Origin: VXNE01 sp963665455
GTDB taxonomy: Bacteria > Pseudomonadota > Gammaproteobacteria > Pseudomonadales > Azotimanducaceae
Direction of reading: 5' to 3'
Length of the DNA: 64,000 nt
Assembly: GCA_963665455.1 (NCBI GenBank)
Contig: OY762279.1
Location: 3,038,001 to 3,102,000 of the forward strand
In this document: piece by piece, positions 53,556 through 61,991 of the stretch
Layout of the letters: the number at the start of each line of letters is the position of its first letter
Numbering within the stretch: position 1 is the stretch's first letter
The notes under the pieces: model-generated
What the model was told of the DNA's origin: nothing
Databases searched by the model: none
What the model saw: only the letters and a program-made list of their open reading frames with translations
Position numbers and translations under genes: made by a program

Positions 53556-54677
53556 CCCCCAGTTCGGCATCACCTTCCGTGCGAACAGGTCGAGGGACTC
53601 GTGGATCTGCTCCGGTCCATGGATGCCGGCCGGAATGAGCAGGAAGGCCTCTTCGATGGGGACGGCCTGGGAGGCGCGCTCGATCTGGCGGTTCAGGGTG
53701 TCGGGGGAGCCGACTAGCAGTTGCGGCATGCCCTGGCCGAAGGGGATCGCCCACTGGTTCCAGAACCAGCGCATGTCCTCCAGCAACGCCTCCGCCTTGG
53801 CATCGGTCTCCGCGCAGATCATCACCCCGCCCCAACATGCCTCCTTGCCCGGCGGGACGTCGTGGCCGTGCGCTTCCGCCTCCTTGCGCCACTCCTGCCA
53901 GAGCAGTTGGAGGAACTCGGTATTGTCGGAGAGGACGATGGGCCGGCCCTTGTAGCGTGCCCAGAACTTCGCTGTGCGAAGACTCGCGGAAAAGCCGCCG
54001 TAAAGCGGAATCTCTTCCTGCTTGGGACGGGGGGCGATGCCGATTTCGTGGACGCGCATGTCCGCATCGACCCCTTGGCCGAAGTTCACGTAGACCGGGT
54101 GCTCGTGGGGATTGACGAAATCCTTGGGCGGGAAGTTCCAGAACTTGCCCCGGTGTGAGAACGTCTCGTTGCCAAGGGCCTTCATCACGACTTCCACGAA
54201 CTCGGTGAAGTACTCCCGGTTGAGTTCGTCGTCCGCGGTGTTCTTCGTCCAGGGCCCGACGGCCTTGAGTTCCGGGCGCACCTTGAAGTTCTCCACCCAG
54301 CGCGCTTGGTAGCCCCGCACGAGCCCGACGCCGAAGCGGCCGTCGAGCATGTGGTCCATGGTCGCGATCTTCTCGGCGGTGGCGAGGGGGTTGTTCGCCG
54401 TGGAGACGAAGCCGCAGGTGACGATGCGCATCTTCTCGGTGTGCTTGCCGAGCCACATCGCCATCAGGGCCGGATCGTTGCTCGCCTCGAACCCCTCGAT
54501 CTGTAGATGGTGTTCGGGATGCCCGAAGCCGAAGTAGCCCCGTTCCTCGGCGAAACGTGCATAGTCGCCGAGTTCGTCGATCATGCGGCGGTAGAGAACG
54601 GGGTTGCGCCCTGCCATGCCGGCCTCGAGTTCGCCGCGGCGGCCGACGGTGCAGTAGACGAAGAGCCCGAACTTCAT
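53553..54677 (-). CDS. Luciferase-like flavin-dependent oxidoreductase
   Basis: A 374-residue LLM-class enzyme. N-terminus MKFGLFVYCTVGRRGE; then FAEERGYFGFGHPEHHLQIE, GFVSTANNPLATAEKIATMD and MLDGRFGVGLVRGYQARW, the classic barrel strands with the EHH active-site loop. ATG 54677 is chosen over upstream in-frame starts that lack conservation. It has the same style as the enzyme at 42238. The TGA lies inside the hairpin at 53540-53555. The neighbouring truncated PhyH gene diverges from it, 69 bp away. Confidence 0.92.
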   Translation of the reverse strand: MKFGLFVYCTVGRRGELEAGMAGRNPVLYRRMIDELGDYARFAEERGYFGFGHPEHHLQIEGFEASNDPALMAMWLGKHTEKMRIVTCGFVSTANNPLATAEKIATMDHMLDGRFGVGLVRGYQARWVENFKVRPELKAVGPWTKNTADDELNREYFTEFVEVVMKALGNETFSHRGKFWNFPPKDFVNPHEHPVYVNFGQGVDADMRVHEIGIAPRPKQEEIPLYGGFSASLRTAKFWARYKGRPIVLSDNTEFLQLLWQEWRKEAEAHGHDVPPGKEACWGGVMICAETDAKAEALLEDMRWFWNQWAIPFGQGMPQLLVGSPDTLNRQIERASQAVPIEEAFLLIPAGIHGPEQIHESLDLFARKVMPNWG

Positions 54678-54746
54678 CGTGGGATGCCTTGTGCCGAAGG
54701 GTGAAAAGAGCGTAGCACGCGGTTTTACGGCGGTTACACTGCGTTC

Positions 54747-55052
54747 ATGGACACGGCCTGCCTGCAACATCGCCTGACGGCGGACGAGCGTCGGCAGTTC
54801 GAGGAGCACGGCTGCTTCGTGGTCCGGAACGCGCTGCCGCCGGAGTTGGTGGCGCGGCTCGTGGACGCCGTGGACCGCCTGGAGGCGGAACATCGGCCGC
54901 TACGAGACCTCGGGCCGGCGCAGCCGTTCAACCACCTCGATTGCATCGGCTACGACGACGCGTTCCTGAAGTTGCTCGAGTGGCCCGACGAGGACGTGCC
55001 GCTCAAGGCTTGGTTGGCCGAACATCTCGGCGAAGGGGCGGTGGTGCCGTGA
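54747..55052 (+). CDS. Truncated PhyH-like protein (N-terminal part only)
   Basis: A 101-residue protein matching only the N-terminal region of phytanoyl-CoA dioxygenase family members: LTADERRQFEEHGCFVVRNA, then LPPELVARLVDAVDRLEAEH and FNHLDCIGYDDAFLKLLEWP. Full proteins run to about 270-300 residues; the HxD and distal His are absent, so it cannot be an active oxygenase. The stop overlaps the start of the next gene (GTGA at 55049), suggesting a deletion that fused this remnant to a different coding region, or a degenerate gene kept as a leader for translational coupling. TACACT just upstream may be a -10 box. Confidence 0.7.
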   Translation: MDTACLQHRLTADERRQFEEHGCFVVRNALPPELVARLVDAVDRLEAEHRPLRDLGPAQPFNHLDCIGYDDAFLKLLEWPDEDVPLKAWLAEHLGEGAVVP

Positions 55053-55861
55053 ACCGCACCCGGATGGCGCTTCCGGCGGTGATCGTGGCGGGAGCGCTGT
55101 CCACGGGTCTTGGCGCATGGGCGGCGGCGCCGGCGAGCCCGGTCGTCTACCCGGCCGATGCGGAGATTCGCTTCGAGCGCAAGTGCGCAAACGCGGATCC
55201 GCATCGCGTCCAGGCGCATGCTTGGTTTCGCGCGGCCGAACGCCGGGCGCTGGTGCTCGGCAACGTCTATGCGCGCAGGGATCCGACGCGGCGCGAGGAG
55301 GTGTTCGTCGGCGTCCGATTGGTCGGCATGGGGCTTGATGGGGGACCGGACTGGGCGCACGCGCCGTTCTCGATTCGGCTGGAGGCCGTTGCCGGGGAGC
55401 GGCGGTGGTCGGGGCCCGAGCGTGCGGGTTATCACGGCGACCCAAGGCTTGGCGCGGCGCCCGTGCGCTTCCACGGGGACGCCCTGGGCCGCATGACGTG
55501 GTTGGACTTCGTCGAGCCCGGCGACGCGAAGCCTGGCGATGATCGATCACATCGCTTCCCGCCGACACTGGAAACGACTGCGTCCCAACTGGGTCTCGGC
55601 GGGCCCGAGCACCGGGTCGATCTGGCGCTAACCCTGACCCATGCCGGCACGGCGGAGACCCTCCGGCTCGATGGGCCGGCCCTACGGGTGCCGGATCGGA
55701 TCTGGGAAATCCAGGCACCGAGGTCGTTGGGCTTCTTCGAGACCCTCAACCCCTTCGAGCGCGGCGGCATCTGGGGGGCGCTGGTCGATGGCGCGCGCTA
55801 CGACCATTGCATCGACGAGCGCCGGGAGGCGAAACGGCTGTTTCTGGAGGAAGCCGGTTGA
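55049..55861 (+). CDS. Secreted protein of unknown function
   Basis: A 270-residue exported protein that I do not recognise. It begins with a clear signal peptide (MALPAVIVAGALSTGLGAWA AAP) from GTG 55049. The mature part is beta-rich, starting VYPADAEIRFERKCANADPH, with a central ERRWSGPERAGYHGDPRLGA and a C-terminal DGARYDHCIDERREAKRLFL. Two Cys (CANAD and HCID) might form a disulfide. No catalytic motif is evident. It is translationally coupled to the truncated PhyH gene and convergent with the acyl-CoA dehydrogenase-like gene. Confidence 0.75.
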   Translation: MNRTRMALPAVIVAGALSTGLGAWAAAPASPVVYPADAEIRFERKCANADPHRVQAHAWFRAAERRALVLGNVYARRDPTRREEVFVGVRLVGMGLDGGPDWAHAPFSIRLEAVAGERRWSGPERAGYHGDPRLGAAPVRFHGDALGRMTWLDFVEPGDAKPGDDRSHRFPPTLETTASQLGLGGPEHRVDLALTLTHAGTAETLRLDGPALRVPDRIWEIQAPRSLGFFETLNPFERGGIWGALVDGARYDHCIDERREAKRLFLEEAG

Positions 55862-55879
55862 CGGTCGGGCGTCGGCGTT

Positions 55880-57025
55880 TCACCGCGTCCGCAACATCAG
55901 GCCCTCCGGTTCGAGCCCCAACAACACCCGTCCGCCATCCTCGATGTGATGGGGCGCGACCGTGAAGTGCTGCCGCACGACGCGCACGTCCCGGGCGATG
56001 CGCTCCAGCGGATGCCCCAGTTGGTTGGCGGTGGTGCCGGCGGCCTCGACCACCGTGTCGACCGCCTCCGCGCAGGTGCGCACGGCGTCGGAGCAGACGA
56101 TTTGCAGCAGCGCGCGTTCGCGCATCGGCACCTCGTCGCCCCGCGTCACGATGTCCCAGACGGTCTCCACGATGTCGAACACCGACGCGCGCACGGCCCG
56201 CAGGCGGGCCTCGGCGGTGGCCACGGCGCGCTGCACGAACGGTCGCTCGCGGATTTTGCGGGATGAGAAGCGCGGGTGCTTCTCGGTCGCCACGTCGACG
56301 AAGACGCCGATGCCGGCCCGGGCGATGCCGAGGGCCACGGCGACCTTGTTGTAGGCGAGTCGCGTGCCCAGGGGAATGCGCAGCAGCGGCGACTCGGACC
56401 GCGTGCCGCCCATCGCGGAAATGATGTGCTCGTCCGGAACCACGATGTCCGTGAGCCGCACGTCGTGGGAGCCGGAACCCCGCAGTCCGGCGACGTGCCA
56501 CGTATCGACGATCTCGATTTGCTCGCTCGGGACGACGGCGTAGCGGTTGATGGGATCGACCTGCTCGCCGTCCTCGAAGAGCCGTACCGTGGCGCCGAAG
56601 ATCTGCGCGTTGTGCACGCCGCTCGCGAACTGCCATTGGCCGTTGACCAGCCAACCCCCGGGGATCTTCTCCGCGCGGCCGACGGCGGCCGTGGAACTGG
56701 CCATCACCGTCATGGGATCCGCGAGCAGGCTCGGGCACTTGTGGAAGCCGGCCGAGATGATGCCGAACGTCTCGATGCCGATCATGAGGTTCCAGCCGGC
56801 GCTGCCGTCGATGCGCGACACCGCCTCGATGATCCGGATCTGCGTCATCGGATCGGCCTCGGCGCCGTGGAATTCGCGGGGGCCGCCCACGCGATACAGG
56901 CCTTCCCGGGCGAACGCCTCCGCGATGGGCGCGGGCAGGCGCCGCTCGCGCTCCCCCTCGTCCGCGTGGGCGGCGATCAACGGGGCGAGCGCTTCCGCGC
57001 GGGCGACGAAAGTGTCCGTGTTCAA
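55880..57025 (-). CDS. Acyl-CoA dehydrogenase-fold flavin hydroxylase-like protein
   Basis: A 381-residue protein of the acyl-CoA dehydrogenase fold with the Acyl-CoA_dh_2 C-terminus found in two-component hydroxylases (HsaA/HpaB-like). Features: PAPIAEAFAREGLYRVGGPR, IEAVSRIDGSAGWNLMIGIE, GGWLVNGQWQFASGVHNAQI, VAGLRGSGSHDVRLTDIVVP and AHTLR-like late AVDTVVEAAGTTANQLGHPL. The dehydrogenase catalytic Glu cannot be identified. The start is TTG 57025, eight bases after GGAGG; no ATG fits the N-terminal alignment. It is probably a monooxygenase using reduced flavin. The GPH carrier at 57180 diverges from it. Confidence 0.85.
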   Translation of the reverse strand: MNTDTFVARAEALAPLIAAHADEGERERRLPAPIAEAFAREGLYRVGGPREFHGAEADPMTQIRIIEAVSRIDGSAGWNLMIGIETFGIISAGFHKCPSLLADPMTVMASSTAAVGRAEKIPGGWLVNGQWQFASGVHNAQIFGATVRLFEDGEQVDPINRYAVVPSEQIEIVDTWHVAGLRGSGSHDVRLTDIVVPDEHIISAMGGTRSESPLLRIPLGTRLAYNKVAVALGIARAGIGVFVDVATEKHPRFSSRKIRERPFVQRAVATAEARLRAVRASVFDIVETVWDIVTRGDEVPMRERALLQIVCSDAVRTCAEAVDTVVEAAGTTANQLGHPLERIARDVRVVRQHFTVAPHHIEDGGRVLLGLEPEGLMLRTR

Positions 57026-57179
57026 GCGGGAATCCTCCGGCGCGGCAGTGTAACCCGAGATGCGGGGGCTACCGTCGCTCACGGGGTCTGGAACATCGCC
57101 GAAGCAGGGCGCCGCAACGTCCGCCGTGCCCGTTGGGATAGCATCGGCCGCTTGCAGTCTAGGCGGGAAGCGCACCGTG

Positions 57180-58640
57180 ATGCAGATACGGAGCGACATC
57201 GTCGCGTTCCGCACGAAGCTTTGGTTCGGGATCGGGGCGACCGGCGAGTCCGCCACGAACTGGATCTTCAATGCGCTGACGTTCTTCTACTATCAGCAGA
57301 TCCTGGGCCTGTCCGGCACCCTGGCGGGACTCGCGGTCACCGTCGGGATCTTCTCGGACGCGATCACCGACCCGCTCATGGGTTCGATCTCCGACCGGTT
57401 CCGGTCCCGCTTCGGCCGGCGCCATCCCTTCATGTTCGCGGCCCCGATACCGCTCGCGGCGACGATCTACCTCATCTTCCACCCCCCGGAGGCGCTACTC
57501 GACTCGCAGGCGAGCCTCTTCGTCTGGTTCATGGTCTGCACCGTGCTGATGCGGACCTTCACGACGCTGTTCGCGGTGCCGCACCTGGCGATGGGCGCGG
57601 AGCTCTCCGACGACTACATCCAGCGTTCCAAGGTGATGAGCTACAACAACCTCTTCACCTTCTACGGCGGTTTCCTGATGCACTGCTTCGTTTGGTTCCT
57701 GGTGTTCGACCAGTTCTTCGGGAGTCAGGGCGGACAGCTTTACCGGCCGGCGTACGAGCCCATCGTGTGGTTCTGCTGCGTGCTGGTGGTCGGGGCGATC
57801 CTGGGCTGCGCGTGGTTCACCCGGGACCAGATCCCGACCATGAAGGCGCCCCCGGCCGACGGCGCGGGCTTCTCGCCCGGGCGGCTGCTGCTCGACATGT
57901 GGGACGCGGTGCGCAACCGCCACTACCTCTTCCTGCTGCTCGGCCTCTTCTTCCTCTCCGTGATGATCGGTACCCACGAGACCCTCGGCATCTACATGGC
58001 GACGTTCTATTGGGAGCTGACGCCGCGCCAGATCGGGTGGCTGATCGCGAACAACGTGATCGGCTTCCACCTGGGGTTCGCCCTGACCTCCGCCGCGCAC
58101 CGGCGCTTCGACAAGCGCTGGACGATCGTCGCCACCGCGGCGGGGCTCAGCTTCTTCTGGTCCCTCGCGGTGACGTTGCGCCTGTTCGACCTCGCCCCGG
58201 CGAACACGACTTGGGAACTCGTGGCGTTCATCGTGGGCATCGGCTGCTTCTCGGCGGCGTGCGGTTCCATCCTGAACATCAGTGTCATGTCCGCCCTCGC
58301 GGACATCTCGGACGAGCACGAGCTGCGCACCGGCCGCCGCCAGGAGGGCATCTTCTACTCCGCGCGCACGTTCTTCGCGAAGACCACCAACGGCATCGGC
58401 CACGTGGTGGCCGGCGTGGCCCTCGACTACTACGTGATGCTCGAATCCCACGCCAAGCCCGGCGAAGTCGCCCCGGACGTGCTGTTCCGCCTCGGCATCG
58501 TCGATGGGCCGTTCGCGATGGTGTGGGGGTTGATCGCGGCGTGCCTCTACGCGGGCTATCGCATCGACAAGCGTTACCACGCCACGGTCCGGGAGCAGCT
58601 TCAGGCGCGGCGCGGCGGCGACGTCGCCCAGACGGCGTAG
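57180..58640 (+). CDS. GPH/MelB-type MFS cation symporter
   Basis: A 486-residue, 12-TM carrier, paralogous to that at 23989. Motifs: FRTKLWFGIGATGESATNWI, SDAITDPLMGSISDRFRSRF followed by GRRHPFMF, VPHLAMGAELSDDYIQRSK and ADISDEHELRTGRRQEGIFY. ATG 57180 is chosen (a GTG at 57177 is adjacent) with GGCGGGAAG upstream. It may feed the neighbouring hydroxylase-like enzyme (55880, divergent). The substrate is not a known sugar. Confidence 0.9.
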   Translation: MQIRSDIVAFRTKLWFGIGATGESATNWIFNALTFFYYQQILGLSGTLAGLAVTVGIFSDAITDPLMGSISDRFRSRFGRRHPFMFAAPIPLAATIYLIFHPPEALLDSQASLFVWFMVCTVLMRTFTTLFAVPHLAMGAELSDDYIQRSKVMSYNNLFTFYGGFLMHCFVWFLVFDQFFGSQGGQLYRPAYEPIVWFCCVLVVGAILGCAWFTRDQIPTMKAPPADGAGFSPGRLLLDMWDAVRNRHYLFLLLGLFFLSVMIGTHETLGIYMATFYWELTPRQIGWLIANNVIGFHLGFALTSAAHRRFDKRWTIVATAAGLSFFWSLAVTLRLFDLAPANTTWELVAFIVGIGCFSAACGSILNISVMSALADISDEHELRTGRRQEGIFYSARTFFAKTTNGIGHVVAGVALDYYVMLESHAKPGEVAPDVLFRLGIVDGPFAMVWGLIAACLYAGYRIDKRYHATVREQLQARRGGDVAQTA

Positions 58641-58724
58641 CGTGGCTCGATTGCTGGGACCCTTGCCGATGGCGGCGCAATGTGCGCACAATCGAAGCCG
58701 CGTAACGAACGGGGAGGGGGCGCA

Positions 58725-59162
58725 ATGAAAACGGTCAGCGACGTGTTGCGCCATAAGCAGGGGGGCGACATCTACTCGATCTTGCCCATCGCGAGCGTCT
58801 ACGAGGCCATCGAGATGATGGCGGACCGGCATGTCGGCGCGCTGCCGGTGCTGCAGGAGGGCAAGCTGGTCGGCATCGTCTCCGAGCGGGACTATGCCCG
58901 GAAGGTCATCCTGAAGGACAAGTCCTCGAAGCGCACGAAGGTCTCCGAGATCATGACCCGGGAGGTGATCCGGGTGTCGTCACGGGACCGCGTCGAGGCC
59001 TGCATCGAGAAGATGCGCACGCACCATATCCGCCATCTCGTCGTGGAGGACGCCGGGGTCGTGACCGGGATGCTGTCGCTCCGGGACCTCTTCAGCGAGA
59101 TCATCGCCGAGCAGGCCGAGACCATCGACCAACTGGAGCACTACATTCGCGGGGAGCCGTAG
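58725..59162 (+). CDS. Tandem CBS-domain protein
   Basis: A 145-residue protein with two CBS domains: VYEAIEMMADRHVGALPVLQ then GKLVGIVSERDYARKVIL, and MTREVIRVSSRDRVEACIEK with RHLVVEDAGVVTGMLSLRDL. Such stand-alone pairs bind adenosine nucleotides and sense energy state. ATG 58725 is preceded by GGGGAGGGGG. No obvious partner is adjacent; it is convergent with the protease gene. Confidence 0.92.
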   Translation: MKTVSDVLRHKQGGDIYSILPIASVYEAIEMMADRHVGALPVLQEGKLVGIVSERDYARKVILKDKSSKRTKVSEIMTREVIRVSSRDRVEACIEKMRTHHIRHLVVEDAGVVTGMLSLRDLFSEIIAEQAETIDQLEHYIRGEP

Positions 59163-59165
59163 GTC

Positions 59166-59876
59166 CTACCGCACCCGCACGTCGTGGTCCCAGATGCCGA
59201 GTTCGTTGACGGCGTACACGTAACGGTATTCCGCCGGCTTGTTGCGCCGGTAGATGTGGTTGTCCGTGTCGAGGAGCCAGGTGTTGTCGGCGTCGTAGCG
59301 CACGGCGACGATGCCGTGGTGCTCGCGGTAGCGGCGGTCGTAGACCACGACGACGCGCAGATCCTCGGGGGCGAAGCCCAGGCGCCGCAGTAGGAAGTAC
59401 TTGGTGGTCGCATAGTCCTCGCAGTCCCCGCCGCGCTCCATGAACTCCCAGAGGGTCGTCCAGTGCGAGACGCGCACGACCTTGCCCGCGTCGGTGTGCG
59501 TGGTCTTGCGGCGGTCGTAGCGGTGCGACTTGCGGTTCACGTAGCGGTTGACGAGCTGGATCTGCTTGTCGCGCGGTAGCCCGATCCCCTTCTCGACGAT
59601 CAGATGCAGTGCCCGGGCGCGGCGGGGGCAGGCGTCTTGATCGTCGATGCAGGCCTCTACGTTGGCGGTCTGCGTCACGTGGCGCTCGAGCATCTCGGAC
59701 CAAGCGGGCCAGGCGCTTGAGGCGGCGAGGAGTTCTCCCGAGTCGAAGGCGTAGGCGGCGTGCGCGTGCGGTGCGTTCCAGGCGAGACATAGCCCGAGCA
59801 GGGCGAGGCAGTGGCGGAGTCCGCGAATCGCGGCGGCGGGCCGTTCATTGTCTGCGTGGGACGGCGGGTTTAGCAT
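59166..59876 (-). CDS. Transglutaminase-like cysteine protease (LapG-like)
   Basis: A 236-residue (from ATG 59876) exported cysteine protease of the BTLCP/LapG group. A signal segment LRHCLALLGLCLAWNAPHAHA precedes the mature domain. Catalytic residues are Cys in MERGGDCEDYATTKYFLLRR, His in REHHGIVAVRYD and Asp in NTWLLDTDNH. LapG cleaves surface adhesins under control of LapD; no lapD or adhesin gene is visible here. Alternative starts at 59888 and 59906 overlap the divergent TPR gene. Function inferred from the family. Confidence 0.85.
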   Translation of the reverse strand: MLNPPSHADNERPAAAIRGLRHCLALLGLCLAWNAPHAHAAYAFDSGELLAASSAWPAWSEMLERHVTQTANVEACIDDQDACPRRARALHLIVEKGIGLPRDKQIQLVNRYVNRKSHRYDRRKTTHTDAGKVVRVSHWTTLWEFMERGGDCEDYATTKYFLLRRLGFAPEDLRVVVVYDRRYREHHGIVAVRYDADNTWLLDTDNHIYRRNKPAEYRYVYAVNELGIWDHDVRVR

Positions 59877-61176
59877 GGAAACCGCCATGTGTTTCATGCG
59901 GCGCACGATTGTAGATCAGGTCGCGGTGGCCGGTGGGAAGGCCGGCCGGCGGGCGCATCGTGCCGTGGTGCATCCCGTCGCGGTTCGGGCCCTCGCCGCG
60001 CTCTTGGCAGTATTGGCCACGGGGGCCTGCCAGAGCCTCCCCGACGATCCGGGGCGGGAGACGATCTCCGACGAACGCCTGCTCTCCGGTGTCGCCGTAT
60101 TCGGCGAGCGCGTGTCGAGCAGGGAGGTTCCGGAGGCCGCGATCCTGGCGACGACCGAAGGGATGCAGACGTTCGTGGAACCGCGCATCCGCACCGGCGG
60201 CACGTCGGTGACGCGGGCCGCCCGGCTGCTGCGCAAGCTCGTGGAGAACGGATACTTCGAGCGCGGCTACGAGCGGCATCTCACCCAGACGGCGGCGGAC
60301 ACGTTCGCCACCAAGGCCGGCAACTGCCTCTCGTTCACGAACCTCTTCGTGGCGCTTGCGCGGCTGGCGCGGCTCGAGGCGCGTTACCAGGTGGTGGACG
60401 TGCCGCCGAGCTTCGATTCGGACTTGGGGCTCCTGTTCCGAAACACCCATATCAACGTGCTCGTGCGCAACGCCGACATCCGTGGTGCCGGACGCGGTGA
60501 CCTGACGGTTGACTTCAACCGCGTCGACACGGGGGAATATCGGAGCGTGCTCGTTAGCGATGCCTACGCGGCGGGCCTCTTCTACAACAACCTCTCGGTC
60601 AACCACTGGCGCGAAGGGGACAACCGCAAGGCCTTCGCGTACCTCGCCAAGGCGTTGGAGACCCATTCCGGGAATCCGGACCTGTGGGTGAACCTCGGGG
60701 CGTTCTATTCGAAGCACGGTGCCTATGAACACGCGTTGGCGGCGCACTACCGGGCGTTGCGCATCGACCGGCGCAGCCGCCCCGCGATGGCGGGACTCGC
60801 CGCGGCCTACGCGGGGCGCGGCGACATGGCACTATCCGATTCGTTCACCCGCCGCGTCGAGCACTACCGCCGGCGCAATCCGTATTTCCACTACGCGCTC
60901 GCCCAGGTGGCGTACCGGGAGCTGGACTACGTCGGGGCGCTGGCGTCGCTGGACCGGGCGCTGGAGCTCAAGCGGGACGATCATCGGTTCCACTACCTGC
61001 GCAGCATGACGCAGTTGCAGCTCGGCGACCGGGCGGAGGCGCGGGCCAGTTTGGTGCGGGCCCAACGCTTCGCCAACCAGCAACACACCAAACTCCGTTA
61101 CGCACGGGCGGCCGAGGCCATCGCGGCCAATGAAATGCCGCCCTCGGCGCGGGTCGCGCCCTCGACCGGTTCCTGA
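59875..61176 (+). CDS. TPR lipoprotein with transglutaminase-like domain
   Basis: A 433-residue protein (ATG 59875; 59887 and 59896 are alternatives). A lipoprotein signal (VRALAALLAVLATGACQSL, lipobox TGAC) is followed by a transglutaminase-like fold: Cys in ATKAGNCLSFTNLFVALARL, His in RNTHINVLVRN, Asp in LTVDFNRVDTGEY. From about residue 250 TPR repeats run to the end (AFAYLAKALETHSGNPDLWV, HALAAHYRALRIDRRSRPAM, GALASLDRALELKRDDHRFH). Both this and the divergent gene have a Cys-His-Asp transglutaminase-like core, suggesting a shared periplasmic role. Confidence 0.85.
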   Translation: METAMCFMRRTIVDQVAVAGGKAGRRAHRAVVHPVAVRALAALLAVLATGACQSLPDDPGRETISDERLLSGVAVFGERVSSREVPEAAILATTEGMQTFVEPRIRTGGTSVTRAARLLRKLVENGYFERGYERHLTQTAADTFATKAGNCLSFTNLFVALARLARLEARYQVVDVPPSFDSDLGLLFRNTHINVLVRNADIRGAGRGDLTVDFNRVDTGEYRSVLVSDAYAAGLFYNNLSVNHWREGDNRKAFAYLAKALETHSGNPDLWVNLGAFYSKHGAYEHALAAHYRALRIDRRSRPAMAGLAAAYAGRGDMALSDSFTRRVEHYRRRNPYFHYALAQVAYRELDYVGALASLDRALELKRDDHRFHYLRSMTQLQLGDRAEARASLVRAQRFANQQHTKLRYARAAEAIAANEMPPSARVAPSTGS

Positions 61177-61196
61177 CGAGGCTTCCGGGCATCGTC

Positions 61197-61991
61197 GTGC
61201 AGGGTCCACGCCCCGGGCAGGTTTGCGGACGGACTTGGATTCTCGCCATCGCCGTGTCGCTCGGGGTCTCGGCCCACGGGGAGAACGCCGTGCCCAATCT
61301 CAACGGTATCTGGCAGGCCCTCGGCAGTGCGCACTGGAACCTCGAACCGCAGGCGGCCCACGCCGGACCAGGCACCGCGCCGGACGCACTCGCCGCCGCG
61401 CGCGGCGGGCTTGGCGTCGTCAAGGAGGGGCAGATTCCCTATCGCCCCTGGGCGCGGGCCCGGCAGCGCGAGAACTTCCAACATCGTGGCGTGCGGGATC
61501 CCCTGCGCAACTGTTTCCTGCCGGGCGTTCCGCGGGCCAGCTACCTGCCGTACCCGCTGCAGATCGTGCAGACGCCCACCCATGTGCTGCTGGCGTACGA
61601 ATTCGCCCAGGCGAGCCGCACGGTGTATCTGGACCGGCCGGATTTCGAGGCGCCGGTGGACTCCTGGATGGGGCACTCCCGAGGACGATGGGACGGCGAG
61701 ACGTTGGTGGTGGACGTCACGGCCCAAGTACCCGGTACGTGGCTGGATCAGGCCGGCAACTTCCACGGCACGAACTTGCATGTCGAGGAACGCTACACGT
61801 TGGAGGGCCCGAACCACCTGCGCTACGAAGCGACGCTTACGGACCCCGAGGTCTACGAACGGCCCTGGACCTTGAGCGTGCTGCTCTACCGGCAGATGGA
61901 CCCGCATGCCCAGCTGCTGGACTTCAAGTGCGTCGAGTTCGTGGAGGAACGCATGTACGGAGAACTCACGAGGGAGCACCCCGATGCGTGA
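61197..61991 (+). CDS. Secreted protein of unknown function (paralogue A)
   Basis: A 264-residue exported protein I cannot assign. GTG 61197 is followed by a signal peptide (WILAIAVSLGVSAHGENA). The body contains NLNGIWQALGSAHW, then PLQIVQTPTHVLLAYEFAQA, GRWDGETLVVDVTAQVPG and LTDPEVYERPWTLSV. The same string of motifs recurs in the next gene, so the pair are tandem paralogues. Related proteins are frequent in aquatic proteobacteria; no activity is known to me. The stop overlaps the next ATG. Confidence 0.8.
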   Translation: MQGPRPGQVCGRTWILAIAVSLGVSAHGENAVPNLNGIWQALGSAHWNLEPQAAHAGPGTAPDALAAARGGLGVVKEGQIPYRPWARARQRENFQHRGVRDPLRNCFLPGVPRASYLPYPLQIVQTPTHVLLAYEFAQASRTVYLDRPDFEAPVDSWMGHSRGRWDGETLVVDVTAQVPGTWLDQAGNFHGTNLHVEERYTLEGPNHLRYEATLTDPEVYERPWTLSVLLYRQMDPHAQLLDFKCVEFVEERMYGELTREHPDA

